A DNA stretch of 35,401 nucleotides from an uncultured Erysipelotrichaceae bacterium (GTDB lineage: Bacteria; Bacillota_I; Bacilli_A; RF39; UBA660): the NCBI GenBank assembly GCA_902783895.1, contig CACZST010000048.1:1-35401 (forward strand), in the 5' to 3' direction. Within the stretch, counting starts at the first letter, position 1. Every line of letters starts with the position of its first letter. The notes under the pieces are model-generated. The model was not told the origin of the DNA and ran no database searches. It was given only the letters and a program-made list of their open reading frames with translations. Positions 14,489 through 23,820 of this stretch are shown here, one piece after another. A program made the position numbers and the translations under genes.

Positions 14489-15453
14489 AACCACAAATCA
14501 AAAAGGAAATACATCATAATTCCAGATAATAAACTATGAACCATTCTAGCACATAAAAATGGCAAATATCTAACTTCAGTGTCACTCAAAATTCCCATGA
14601 TCTGCATATGAACACTAAAACCACCAAATGATAAAATCATTACCGTTAAAATACATTTTAATTTTAATGGAACATTTTCCATACTAATATATTTTAACCC
14701 CTGTGTCATTTCGACAAACCCATTCAAAGTACTTTGAAGCACACTATTTAAACTAACATTTTTATCTATTATTGTTGTAATTACCAAAAATGTTGTAATA
14801 ACTCCCATAATAAGAAGTAAAGTATTAATACTACTAATTAATGAATTAGTAATAATCTCCCCAAAACTTTCATTATTACTAATCCTTTTTTTATGCATCC
14901 GGTCAATAGCTTTTCTTAAACTAACCTTTGAATTTTCTTTTTTACTAGGAAAATAATTTCGCATTAAAATACCAATAATTATATTACCCAAATAATGACA
15001 AATTAAAATCAAAATCCCCACATCTTTATTATTTAAAAACAAAGTAGCCACAGTTCCTAAAATAAATAAAGGATTAGTAAAACAAGTAAAGCATAATATT
15101 TTAGTAGCTTCATATTTATTAAGTAAGCCTTCATTTAAAAGTTCCTTTGTATATTTTGCATTAGCTGGATTACCTGAAATTAAGCTCATAATAAATACAA
15201 ACGCCGCATCACCTTTTATTTTAAAAAACTTATTCATAATTTTTTTAAAAAGTTCAGACACCAGTTCAACAAAACCGCACTTAACTAAAATATTTGTTAA
15301 AACAAAAAAAGGAAAAAGGGAAGGGAAAACATTATTTTTAAAAATATTTAAAGAAAAATCCACTGATTTTAAAATACTAGAAGATTCAGTTAAAATCTCA
15401 AATCCAACAAACATTAAAAAAATTATTATCAAAATACTATAAATTTTTTTCAT
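14485..15453 (-). CDS. ylbJ: YlbJ-like nucleoside-recognition (Gate) membrane protein
   Basis: The 322-residue integral membrane protein has about eight hydrophobic segments. It carries the YlbJ/nucleoside-recognition pattern: SLFPFFVLTNILVKCG in the first half, MSLISGNPANAKY, CFTCFTNPLFILGTV, and SFGGFSVHMQIMGI in the second half. In Bacillus, YlbJ is a sigma-E sporulation membrane protein of unknown transport role. AGGTGA lies 8 bases before the start. The gene is divergent from ylbL with only 47 bases between them; in Bacillus the two genes are near neighbours. Whether it still serves sporulation here is unknown. Confidence 0.85.
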   Translation of the reverse strand: MKKIYSILIIIFLMFVGFEILTESSSILKSVDFSLNIFKNNVFPSLFPFFVLTNILVKCGFVELVSELFKKIMNKFFKIKGDAAFVFIMSLISGNPANAKYTKELLNEGLLNKYEATKILCFTCFTNPLFILGTVATLFLNNKDVGILILICHYLGNIIIGILMRNYFPSKKENSKVSLRKAIDRMHKKRISNNESFGEIITNSLISSINTLLLIMGVITTFLVITTIIDKNVSLNSVLQSTLNGFVEMTQGLKYISMENVPLKLKCILTVMILSFGGFSVHMQIMGILSDTEVRYLPFLCARMVHSLLSGIMMYFLFDLWF

Positions 15454-15500
15454 CTTTATTTCACCTAATTTATATATAGTTATATAGAAAGGAAATGCTC

Positions 15501-16505
15501 ATGTTTAACAAATTATATGAAAAAACAAAACCATTAATTAAAAAAATCACACCATTTTTAATTATTCTAATAACATTTTTTATTCTCACTATGAATCTTC
15601 CATATTATATATCCGCTCCAGGCGGACTTATAAATACTAAAGAAAAAATAAATGAAAGTATCAAAACTAAAGGATCACTTAATATGACTTATGTTAGTGA
15701 AATGCATGCGAATATTCCCACATTATTTTGGGCCTTAATAGATAAAAACTGGGATATAGAAAAAGAAAAAGATACAGTAACAGGTCATGAAAGTATCGAA
15801 GACCTCCAGTACAGAAATAAAATGTTATTAAAAGAAGCAAACTGTAACGCTTTAAAAGTTGCCTATGAAAACTCAAATGTTAAATATGAAATAACAAACA
15901 CAAAAATATATATAACTTACATTGATGATCTATCTAAAACAAACCTCAAGGTAGGCGATCAAATAATTAAAGTTGATGGTAAAAAAATAAATAGTAAAGA
16001 AAGCTTATATAAACTAATCCAAAATAAAAAAATAGGTCAAAAAGTTTATTTTAATGTTTTAAAAGATGGTAAAGAAGAAACTAAATATGCAACCCTAATT
16101 GATGTAAATGGAAAACCTAAAGTAGGTGCCTTAGTAACAAATACTTTTGATTTAAAATCAAATAAAAAAATAACTTTTAATTTCAAAGATAGTGAATCAG
16201 GTCCCTCTGGTGGTTTAATGCTTGCTTTAACAATTTATAGTAGTTTAAACAATATCGATTTAACTCATGGAAAAACAATTGCAGGAACTGGAACAATTGA
16301 AGAAAATGGAGATGTTGGACCAATAAGTGGTGTTAAATATAAATTAATCGGTGCCTATGACAAAGGCGCTCAAATATTTTTAGTTCCAGATGGTGAAAAC
16401 TATAAAGAAGCCAAAAAAGTCAAAGAAGAAAAAGGCTATGATATTGATATAGTCCCAGTAAAAAACTTTAAAGAAGCCTTAAAATATCTAGAAAATTTAT
16501 CTTAA
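15501..16505 (+). CDS. ylbL: YlbL-like PDZ/Lon-type membrane serine protease
   Basis: The 334-residue protein has an N-terminal membrane anchor (about 16-36) and an extracytoplasmic region. A PDZ-like segment (LKVGDQIIKVDGKKINSKESLYKLI) follows, then a C-terminal S16 Lon protease domain. The catalytic dyad is visible: Ser236 in SESGPSGGLML and Lys279 in SGVKYKLIGAY. The 43-residue spacing equals that of Lon Ser679/Lys722. Lon-type ATPase domains are absent, as expected for YlbL. The ATG at 15501 is used because AAAGGAAA (15488-15495) is well spaced for it, whereas an ATG at 15495 overlaps that site. A terminator begins at the stop codon. Confidence 0.92.
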   Translation: MFNKLYEKTKPLIKKITPFLIILITFFILTMNLPYYISAPGGLINTKEKINESIKTKGSLNMTYVSEMHANIPTLFWALIDKNWDIEKEKDTVTGHESIEDLQYRNKMLLKEANCNALKVAYENSNVKYEITNTKIYITYIDDLSKTNLKVGDQIIKVDGKKINSKESLYKLIQNKKIGQKVYFNVLKDGKEETKYATLIDVNGKPKVGALVTNTFDLKSNKKITFNFKDSESGPSGGLMLALTIYSSLNNIDLTHGKTIAGTGTIEENGDVGPISGVKYKLIGAYDKGAQIFLVPDGENYKEAKKVKEEKGYDIDIVPVKNFKEALKYLENLS

Positions 16506-16526
16506 AACTAGGATTTTCCTAGTTTT
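16504..16526 (+). terminator. Terminator of ylbL
   Basis: AAAACTAGGA (16504-16513) and TCCTAGTTTT (16517-16526) pair perfectly around TTT, followed by ATTATT. The stem begins within the stop codon. Confidence 0.75.
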
Positions 16527-16601
16527 ATTATCTAAAAAAATAAAAACTATACCAAATTTAAAGATAAAAATGATATAATAACAAATATTGGAAGTGATGA
16601 A

Positions 16602-19130
16602 ATGAATCGTAAAGATGTTGATATAAATAAAGTAACGCCAATGATGCGTCAATACCTTGAAATAAAAAACGCTAATGAAGATTTAATTATATTTTTTAGA
16701 TTAGGTGATTTCTATGAAATGTTTTTTGATGATGCCATTAAAGTAAGCCATGAATTAGAATTAACTTTAACTGGAAAATCCGCTGGATTATCTGAAAGGA
16801 TCCCAATGTGTGGGATTCCTTACCATGCCGCAAATAACTATATTGATAAATTAGTTGAAAACGGTCATAAAATAGGTATTGTTGAACAGCTTGAAAACCC
16901 TAAAGATACCAAAGGAATTGTTAAAAGAGGAATAATCCAAATCATCTCATCAGGAACAATAATGACTGATGAAGCATTAAATAAAGCCGATTATAATTTT
17001 CTAGCCTCAATAACTGATTTTAAGACATGTTATATAATAAGTTATGCAGACATATCAACTGGTGAGATATTCACCTTTGTAATGCCTCATGATACTTCAA
17101 AAGTTGTTTCAGAAGTTGTAAATTTAGGTATTAAAGAAGTTATAATGACTGAAAATGTTGATAAAAATATATATGATATTTTAAAAAATCAATTCCACAT
17201 AACTACAACTATTACTGATGAACTTTCTGAAAGTTATTCAAATGTTTATGAAGACTTAGAAGATGAAAGATATAAAAAATCTGTTAAACATTTAATCGCT
17301 TATATTATTAATAATCAAAAAAGAGATTTATCCCATCTTCAAAAAGTAAGAATTAGAAAAACTAAAGACCATTTAAGAATGGACGTTCATACTAAAAGAA
17401 ATTTAGAACTTACTGAAACATTAAGATTAAAACAAAGAAATTTTTCACTCCTTTGGCTTTTAGACAAAACTAAAACCGCCATGGGCGGACGAATGCTTAA
17501 AAATTATTTATTAAACCCTTTAATAGATAAAAAAGAAATTGAATATCGCTTCGACACTATTGAAAAATTACTTAAAGAATTTATCTTAAAAAAAGATTTA
17601 GAAAATTATCTTACAGATATATATGATTTAGAAAGATTATCCGGTAAAATCGCCTTCGGTTCTGCTAATGGGAAAGATTTACTGCAGCTAAAAAATTCAA
17701 TAAATGTTTTACCAAAAATAAAAGAAATATTAAATCAAATGAATTATGGTAAAACTTTAGAGACATTAGATGATTTATATAATTTACTTGAAGAAAGTAT
17801 TTATGAAAATCCTCCAATCACAACTAAAGAAGGATACCTTATAAAAGAAGGATATAATAGTAAATTAGATGAGTTAAAAGAACTTAGAAAAGGTGGTAAA
17901 GACTTTGTTGCCAAATTTGAAACCGAAGAAAGAGAAAAAACAGGCATCAAAAATCTTAAAGTAGGTTATAACCGTGTATTCGGATACTATATTGAAATAA
18001 GCAAAGGTAATATCAAAGAAGTCAAAGAAGAGTGGGGATACCAAAGAAGACAAACTTTAGCTAACTGTGAAAGATATATAAGTCCAGTACTAAAAGAAAA
18101 AGAAGCATTAATATTAAATGCCGAAGAAAAAATAGTCGAACTAGAATACCAATTATTTACTGAAATTAGAAACGAAGTAAAAAAATATATTCCAAAACTT
18201 CAAGAAATAGCAAAAACAATAAGTGAAATCGATGTTCTTACATCTTTTGCCACAATCAGTGAAGAAAACAATTATGTAAGACCCGTATTAACTGAAGATG
18301 AAATATATATCAAAGACTCTCGTCATCCAGTAGTTGAAAAAGTTATAAATAAAGAATTTGTCTCTAACGACATAATAATGGACAAAAACACAAATGTTTT
18401 ATTAATAACAGGTCCAAATATGGCCGGTAAATCAACATATATGAGACAAATGGCTATCATTGCTATAATGGCTCAAATCGGTTGTTTTGTCCCAGCTAAA
18501 GAAGCAAAATTACCAATATTCGATGCCATATTCACAAGAATTGGTGCCTCTGATGACCTAGTAAGCGGAGAGTCTACCTTTATGGTAGAAATGATGGAAG
18601 CAAGCAACGCAATAACTAATGCTACAAACAAAAGCTTAATTTTATTTGATGAATTAGGAAGAGGAACATCAACCTTTGATGGTATGGCTTTAGCTCAAGC
18701 TATTATTGAATATATCCATCAAAATATAAAAGCCAAAACATTCTTCTCAACTCATTATCATGAATTAACTGATTTAAACGAAACATTAAAAAATCTTAAA
18801 AATATTCATGTCACTGCTTACGAGGAGGAAGGCAAAATAACATTCCTTCATAAAATCAAAGAAGGACCAACCTCAAAAAGTTATGGTATTCACGTCGCAA
18901 AACTCGCAAATCTTCCAAAAGAAGTTATTAATAGGTCAAGTGAAATACTAAAAGTTTATGAAAATAAAGAAAATCTAAGAGATACTAAAATTCAAGAAAC
19001 TCTACCACTTGACGAACTAATACCACAAAAATCAAAAGTAGAAGAAGAATTAGAAAAAATAAATCCTCTAGAAATAACTCCAATAGAAGCTATGAACATA
19101 TTATATAAACTTAAAAACGAAATTAAGTAG
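16602..19130 (+). CDS. mutS: DNA mismatch repair protein MutS
   Basis: MutS recognises mispaired bases and recruits MutL. The 842-residue protein is full length. The mismatch-binding Phe-X-Glu lies in FRLGDFYEMFFDDA (about 30-45), and the connector, lever and clamp regions follow. The ABC ATPase has Walker A GPNMAGKSTYMRQ (from about 604), the signature SGESTFMVEM, Walker B LILFDELGRGTSTFDG and FSTHYHELTDL. A C-terminal helix-turn-helix region ends IEAMNILYKLKNEI. TATAAT at 16574-16579 may be the promoter -10. mutL is not next; a small unknown gene follows by 6 bases. Confidence 0.97.
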   Translation: MNRKDVDINKVTPMMRQYLEIKNANEDLIIFFRLGDFYEMFFDDAIKVSHELELTLTGKSAGLSERIPMCGIPYHAANNYIDKLVENGHKIGIVEQLENPKDTKGIVKRGIIQIISSGTIMTDEALNKADYNFLASITDFKTCYIISYADISTGEIFTFVMPHDTSKVVSEVVNLGIKEVIMTENVDKNIYDILKNQFHITTTITDELSESYSNVYEDLEDERYKKSVKHLIAYIINNQKRDLSHLQKVRIRKTKDHLRMDVHTKRNLELTETLRLKQRNFSLLWLLDKTKTAMGGRMLKNYLLNPLIDKKEIEYRFDTIEKLLKEFILKKDLENYLTDIYDLERLSGKIAFGSANGKDLLQLKNSINVLPKIKEILNQMNYGKTLETLDDLYNLLEESIYENPPITTKEGYLIKEGYNSKLDELKELRKGGKDFVAKFETEEREKTGIKNLKVGYNRVFGYYIEISKGNIKEVKEEWGYQRRQTLANCERYISPVLKEKEALILNAEEKIVELEYQLFTEIRNEVKKYIPKLQEIAKTISEIDVLTSFATISEENNYVRPVLTEDEIYIKDSRHPVVEKVINKEFVSNDIIMDKNTNVLLITGPNMAGKSTYMRQMAIIAIMAQIGCFVPAKEAKLPIFDAIFTRIGASDDLVSGESTFMVEMMEASNAITNATNKSLILFDELGRGTSTFDGMALAQAIIEYIHQNIKAKTFFSTHYHELTDLNETLKNLKNIHVTAYEEEGKITFLHKIKEGPTSKSYGIHVAKLANLPKEVINRSSEILKVYENKENLRDTKIQETLPLDELIPQKSKVEEELEKINPLEITPIEAMNILYKLKNEIK

Positions 19131-19136
19131 GAAAAC

Positions 19137-19448
19137 ATGGAAAACTACAGAAAAAATGTAAGAAATATAGCTATTTTACTAGGTTACTTAAATATTGTGA
19201 TAAATCTTGAAAAATATAAAGATGTTAAAGAAGATTACGTTAATATTTTAAAAGAAATATCAAAACTGGCAGCCTATTATATAGAAAATCATAATTTTAA
19301 TAATTTAACCTCATCCCAATTAAAAGAACTTTGGTATAAAATTGACACGTTACGTGAAAAGAAACTATTTGATAAAAATATTGGTGATGAAGCTTCATTT
19401 TCTGATGAAGTATTAATATGGTATGAAATAGTTTTCTTAAAAAAATAG
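19137..19448 (+). CDS. Small hypothetical protein downstream of mutS
   Basis: This 103-residue protein is not recognised. It appears soluble and mostly helical, with an Asn/Lys/Tyr-rich composition, no membrane segment, no Cys and no evident nucleotide-binding motif. It starts 6 bases after mutS with AGGA just upstream, so it is probably cotranscribed with mutS and ends before a strong terminator. A role in mismatch repair is only a positional guess. Confidence 0.65.
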   Translation: MENYRKNVRNIAILLGYLNIVINLEKYKDVKEDYVNILKEISKLAAYYIENHNFNNLTSSQLKELWYKIDTLREKKLFDKNIGDEASFSDEVLIWYEIVFLKK

Positions 19449-19485
19449 TAGTTATAAGAATTAAATATTAAAAAGTCAAACATTT

Positions 19486-19510
19486 AAAGTTTACAATCGT
19501 AAACTTTTTT
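19486..19510 (+). terminator. Terminator of the mutS transcript
   Basis: AAGTTTAC (19487-19494) and GTAAACTT (19499-19506) pair around AATC and continue into a T-tract to 19510. Confidence 0.85.
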
Positions 19511-19521
19511 ATTTTATATAA

Positions 19522-19550
19522 TTGTTTAAACCTCATAAATCTGATATAAT
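19522..19550 (+). promoter_or_regulatory. Promoter of the Tad-like operon
   Basis: TTGTTT (19522-19527), a 17-base spacer and TATAAT (19545-19550). Transcription would start near 19557, only about 15 bases before the first start codon at 19572, leaving just room for GGAG at 19561-19564. Confidence 0.75.
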
Positions 19551-19571
19551 TTATATGATAGGAGAATGTAT

Positions 19572-19904
19572 ATGAATAGAAAAGGGCAGGCACTTGTTGA
19601 ATTTATCATAATATTACCAGTACTTTTATTAATTATCATATCAATGATTGATATTGGAAATATTTTTGTTAAAAAATATGATTTAGAAAATGATATACAA
19701 ACAGTCGAAAATTTATATACAAACAGTCCAGATAAGCTATCAAGTTACCTAACAAAACAAAACATATCATTTAAAGCAGAAACATCTGATGATATGACAA
19801 CGCTTACAATTTCCAAAGAAGTTAAAATAAATACACCTGTTTTAGAAAAAGTATTAGGAAAAAATTATAAAATAGAAAGTAAAAAAACAATATTAAATGA
19901 ATAA
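19572..19904 (+). CDS. TadE-like pilus/pseudopilin protein
   Basis: The 110-residue protein begins MNRKGQALVEFIIILPVLLLIIISMIDIGNIFVKKYDLEN, the TadE-family N-terminus. It has a basic leader, a G-Q-A-L-V-E-F motif with a Glu five or six residues into the processed helix, and one membrane helix. A short extracytoplasmic domain follows. TadE/TadF proteins are minor pseudopilins of Flp pili. The ATG at 19572 is chosen over 19566 because GGAG is 7 bases upstream. It overlaps the next gene by 8 bases and is the first gene of the locus. Confidence 0.82.
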   Translation: MNRKGQALVEFIIILPVLLLIIISMIDIGNIFVKKYDLENDIQTVENLYTNSPDKLSSYLTKQNISFKAETSDDMTTLTISKEVKINTPVLEKVLGKNYKIESKKTILNE

Positions 19905-20262
19905 TAAAGGACAAAGTTTAGTTGTATTTGTCTTCTTAATCCCAGTAATTTTTCTAATAATTGGTTTTATATTTGAGTTAGGTGATTATACATATCAAAA
20001 AAATAAATATGAAAATGAAATAAAATATACACTTCAGTATGGTTTAAAACATTTTGAAGATGAAAATTTAAATGAAAAATTAACCAAATTACTGGATAAA
20101 AACTTAGAAGGAAATAAAGAAATAAATATTTCTGACAGTGAAATAAAAGTGCATGTTTTATATAAACCAAAAGGAATATATAGTAATTTATTCAAAAATA
20201 AATTTGAAATTAATTTAACCTATGTAGCGAATAAAGAAACAAATAAAATAATAAAAGAATAG
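19897..20262 (+). CDS. Second TadE/TadF-like pseudopilin protein
   Basis: The 121-residue product has the same plan as its neighbour: MNNKGQSLVVFVFLIPVIFLIIGFIFELGDYTYQKNKYENE, then a ~80-residue soluble domain. The Glu of the usual motif is replaced by Val (SLVVF), more like TadF variants. Paired TadE-like genes are usual in Tad loci and form minor components of the pilus tip or base. Its start lies inside the end of the first TadE gene, so translation is coupled. Confidence 0.78.
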   Translation: MNNKGQSLVVFVFLIPVIFLIIGFIFELGDYTYQKNKYENEIKYTLQYGLKHFEDENLNEKLTKLLDKNLEGNKEINISDSEIKVHVLYKPKGIYSNLFKNKFEINLTYVANKETNKIIKE

Positions 20263-20272
20263 AGGTATATAC

Positions 20273-20998
20273 ATGGCTATTAAAAAAGCAAAAATATTTA
20301 CTATCACATCAGTTAAAGGTGGAACAGGTAAAACAACAATCGCAATAAATTTAGCGGGACTTTTATCATTAAGAAAAATTAAAACTATCATTGTCGATTT
20401 AGATTTAAATTTTGGTGTGGTCGCACCTACATTAAATGTTCAAGCTGAAAATGATATATATGATCTAGTAAATGATATAACTAACAACAAATTTGATCAA
20501 ATAGATAATTATGTTTCCAAATATAATGAATATATTGATATTCTTCCCGCACCTAAAGATCTAAGAAGTGCTTATAAAATTGATCCTAAATATATATCAA
20601 CTATATTAAATAAATTAGGCTATAAGTACGACGTCATTTTAATCGATACAAATCACATAATAGATGGTGTAAACTTAGTCACATATGATGCCAGTGATCA
20701 AATTATTTATATAATGACAAGTGACTTAATGGATATAAGAAATATGAAAAATATGGTTACAATATATGAAGATATGAAAAACAATAATTATAAAATAGTT
20801 CTTAATGATGCAATCTCTCATGAAAATAGTCCAAAAAGAATTGAAAATATCCTTGAACATCCAATTAATTATATAATTCCAAAATCTTCATACATAAAAA
20901 ATATAGAAGAGTATGTAATGAAAGGTAAAATAGCTACATTAGAAGAAAAAAAGAAAGAATTCAAATTAAATAAATTACTTGATGATTTACTAAAATAG
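20273..20998 (+). CDS. TadZ/CpaE-like ParA-family ATPase
   Basis: The 241-residue ParA/MinD-type ATPase opens with the deviant Walker A SVKGGTGKTT (13-22), then IIVDLDLNFG and DVILIDTN as the A' and B motifs. In Tad systems TadZ/CpaE localises the secretion ATPase to the pole or assembly site. The usual N-terminal receiver-like domain is absent, giving a short form. It sits between the pseudopilins and the CpaF-type ATPase, ending 9 bases before the latter. A plasmid-partition role is unlikely given this context and the lack of a parB gene. Confidence 0.85.
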   Translation: MAIKKAKIFTITSVKGGTGKTTIAINLAGLLSLRKIKTIIVDLDLNFGVVAPTLNVQAENDIYDLVNDITNNKFDQIDNYVSKYNEYIDILPAPKDLRSAYKIDPKYISTILNKLGYKYDVILIDTNHIIDGVNLVTYDASDQIIYIMTSDLMDIRNMKNMVTIYEDMKNNNYKIVLNDAISHENSPKRIENILEHPINYIIPKSSYIKNIEEYVMKGKIATLEEKKKEFKLNKLLDDLLK

Positions 20999-21007
20999 GA
21001 GGGGCCT

Positions 21008-22330
21008 ATGAAAAAATTTATTGATGAATTTAAATATCAAAAAGAAAAGCAAATCGATATAGAAACAAATGATTATAATGCTTTTCCAAATAAAGAATTA
21101 TTAGATAAACTAAGAAATGAAATAATTCAAAACCTTATCGACAATAATGTTAAAAATGGAGAAACAATGGATGACTTTGTCAAAAAACAAATTGATAAAA
21201 TTGTTGATAGATATGATTTATCTACGGAAGAAAGAAGTTATATATATGATTTAATTGATAATGAAATAAACGGTTTTGGACCAATCACTGGACTTTTACA
21301 AAACAATGACTTAACTGAAATAATGGTTAATAGTCCAAGTGAAATATATATCGAGCTTAACGGAAGATTACTAAAAGACGAAACCGTAAGTTTCATTAAT
21401 AATGATCACATTACCAGAGTTATTCAAAGATTAATTCAGCCCCTTGGTAAAACAATCGATACTGCCCATCCAATGGTTGATGCTAGATTATCTGATGGTT
21501 CAAGATTAAACGCTGTTTTGCCACCATTATCGTTAAAAGGACCGGTTTTAACCATCAGAAAATTCAAGCCAGAACTTGCCACAATTGAAGATTTCTTAAG
21601 AACAGGAACTTTAACACCATATATGGCAAGATTCCTAGAAGCCTGTGTTCATGCTAAATTAAACATTTTAGTAACTGGTGGAACTGGTGCCGGAAAAACA
21701 ACATTGCTAAACGTTTTATCATCATTTTGTAGTCCAGATGACCGTATAATTACTATCGAAGATGCCGCTGAACTTAGATTAAAACAAAGCCATGTTATTT
21801 CATTAGAAACAAGAAATAATAATTATGAAGGACAAGGAGCCGTAACAATTAGAGATTTAGTTATTAACTCTCTAAGAATGAGACCAGATCGTATAATCGT
21901 AGGTGAAGTTAGAGGTAAAGAAGCCTTTGATATGCTTCAAGCTATGAATACTGGACACGAAGGAAGTATGACAACTATGCATGCCAACTCACCCGCAGAT
22001 GCCTTAAATAGATTAGAGACAATGGTTTTAATGAACGGAGTTGAAATACCCGTAGGCGCTATTAGAGAATATATTGAAAGTGCCATTCAAATAGTTGTTC
22101 AAGTTGAAAGATATTCCGATGGACGAAGAAGGGTAAGTGCCATTAACGAAATAATCGGAATTAAAAATGGAGATATAATTCAAAAGGAAATATTTAAATT
22201 TAAACAAACAGGAGTTTTAGAAAATGGGGAAGTAATTGGTGAATTCTTAATGCACAAATACATCCCAAAAGTATATGAAAGAATAAAAGTAAGAGATATA
22301 GACGATTTAACTGATATATTCGGAAGTTAG
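21008..22330 (+). CDS. tadA: CpaF/TadA-family secretion ATPase
   Basis: The 440-residue VirB11-like ATPase powers Flp pilus assembly in Tad systems. Motifs: NDLTEIMVNSPSEIYIE and GRLLKDE in the N-terminal domain, DARLSDGSRLNAVLPP, Walker A GGTGAGKTT (from 224), TIEDAAELRL, Walker B RPDRIIVGEVRGKEAFDMLQAMNTGHEG, and the His box MTTMHANSP. AGGAGGGGCC precedes the ATG. This is a second secretion ATPase, clearly of a different branch from the GspE-like one near 13 kb, so the organism carries at least two pilus-type machines. Confidence 0.95.
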   Translation: MKKFIDEFKYQKEKQIDIETNDYNAFPNKELLDKLRNEIIQNLIDNNVKNGETMDDFVKKQIDKIVDRYDLSTEERSYIYDLIDNEINGFGPITGLLQNNDLTEIMVNSPSEIYIELNGRLLKDETVSFINNDHITRVIQRLIQPLGKTIDTAHPMVDARLSDGSRLNAVLPPLSLKGPVLTIRKFKPELATIEDFLRTGTLTPYMARFLEACVHAKLNILVTGGTGAGKTTLLNVLSSFCSPDDRIITIEDAAELRLKQSHVISLETRNNNYEGQGAVTIRDLVINSLRMRPDRIIVGEVRGKEAFDMLQAMNTGHEGSMTTMHANSPADALNRLETMVLMNGVEIPVGAIREYIESAIQIVVQVERYSDGRRRVSAINEIIGIKNGDIIQKEIFKFKQTGVLENGEVIGEFLMHKYIPKVYERIKVRDIDDLTDIFGS

Positions 22331-22341
22331 GAGGGAAAATA

Positions 22342-23820
22342 ATGGGAGATGTTGGAGTTTTTAATATAAACAGTAATATAGGCCCTGTAAGTCATGATAT
22401 ATTAATCACATATATACCACCTTTAAACACAGAGTACACATACTATTTATATAAAGACGGAAAAATAATTGATACTGGAAAATCATTAACTACTCTTGAA
22501 TATAAACTAACTGAAACCGGAAAATATCAAATAAAGATTAAAGCAAGTAATCTTAATGAAGATATCGAAAGCTCTACATTTATAGTCGATAAAGAAAAAC
22601 CTGTAATAATAATAGATAAACAAAACATTGAATTAGAAAAAGGACAAACACCAGATATAACTGTAACTGCTAAAGATAGTCAAGACGGTGATTTAACAAA
22701 TACTATAACAAGTAATTATGAAAATATTGATTTCAGTAAAACTGGAATTAAAACAATAACTTACACTGTATCTGATAAAGCTGGAAATATTGCCACCGAA
22801 AGCATAAATGTTAATGTGGTAAATTCTTTTAACAGTTTATTTGCTGTTCAAATATTATTAGTTGCTATTTTAATATTTGCCTTATATCAAATAAATAAAT
22901 GGCGAAAAACCTTAAAAATAGAAAAAAGAATTGAACCTTATACATTAAAACATCTTTCAAATAATAATTCATCAATCGTTGATAAAATAATAAAAGTATA
23001 TAAAAAAATATTATTAAAAATTGATAAAATATTAAGAAAATCTAAATTTGCTTCAGATTATGCTAAAAAATTAGATAAATATACAAAAATAACTACAATT
23101 AATAGTACTGGACTAGATATATTAAGTAGTAAAATAATAATTGGTTTTACCTGTGTAATATTTGCTTTATTCGCTAAAGCTTTAAGATTAGAAATGTTAT
23201 CACCTGAAGAAGCTGTAATAATATTTGTATTAGGATTCTTTATTTTAGATATCTTCCTAATAATAAAATATAAAGCTTACCAAAAGAAGTTAGAAAAAGA
23301 TTTCTTATCCGCCATCACTATAATGAATAATTCATTTAAAGCAGGAAGAAGTATTACACAAGCTATAAGCATTGTAAGTAACGAAGTAAAAGGACCAATT
23401 GGTGATGAATTTAGTAAAATGAATCTTGAAATGCTTTACGGATTAGAATTAGAAAGTGTTTTCAAAAGATTTACTCAAAGAACTGGCCTAGATGACGCTA
23501 AATATCTAACAGCCTCTTTAACAATATTAAATAAAAACGGTGGTAACATCATAAAAATATTTGAAAGTATTGAAAACAGTATGTTTGCTAAACAAAAATT
23601 AAAATTACAATTAAATTCACTAACAAGTGGTAGTAAAATAGTCATATATACATTACTATCGATGCCATTTTTATTCGCATTTGTTATCTCAATTATTAGT
23701 CCAACATACTTTTTACCATTTATTCAAACAAAATTAGGCATAATATTATTGATATTTATGATAATTTACTATATAATTTTCATAGTATGTATAAGAAAAA
23801 TAATGAAGGTGGTGATATAG
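22342..23820 (+). CDS. tadB: TadB-like platform protein fused to N-terminal Ig-like domains
   Basis: The 492-residue protein is a T2SSF/TadB inner-membrane platform with an unusual front. Residues about 1-82 are beta-rich and Ig/FN3-like. Residues 83-160 match the DUF5011 Ig-like pattern (DKEKPVIII ... ITVTAKDSQDGDLTN ... FSKTGIKTITYTVSDKAGNIATESI) seen on bacterial surface proteins. A membrane helix (about 166-183) is followed by a basic stretch (KWRKTLKIEKR), two more helices, the T2SSF domain (DFLSAITIMNNSFKAGRSITQAI ... RTGLDDAKYLTASLTIL) and two C-terminal helices. There is no signal peptide. TAGGAGGG is ideally placed before this ATG, so the fusion is real as read. It abuts the tadC gene. 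Confidence 0.85.
   Translation: MGDVGVFNINSNIGPVSHDILITYIPPLNTEYTYYLYKDGKIIDTGKSLTTLEYKLTETGKYQIKIKASNLNEDIESSTFIVDKEKPVIIIDKQNIELEKGQTPDITVTAKDSQDGDLTNTITSNYENIDFSKTGIKTITYTVSDKAGNIATESINVNVVNSFNSLFAVQILLVAILIFALYQINKWRKTLKIEKRIEPYTLKHLSNNNSSIVDKIIKVYKKILLKIDKILRKSKFASDYAKKLDKYTKITTINSTGLDILSSKIIIGFTCVIFALFAKALRLEMLSPEEAVIIFVLGFFILDIFLIIKYKAYQKKLEKDFLSAITIMNNSFKAGRSITQAISIVSNEVKGPIGDEFSKMNLEMLYGLELESVFKRFTQRTGLDDAKYLTASLTILNKNGGNIIKIFESIENSMFAKQKLKLQLNSLTSGSKIVIYTLLSMPFLFAFVISIISPTYFLPFIQTKLGIILLIFMIIYYIIFIVCIRKIMKVVI

Noticed and set aside
20273-20998. Plasmid or chromosome partition ParA
   Set aside because: There is no parB or parS nearby and the gene is embedded between Tad pseudopilin and CpaF genes, which fits TadZ/CpaE.
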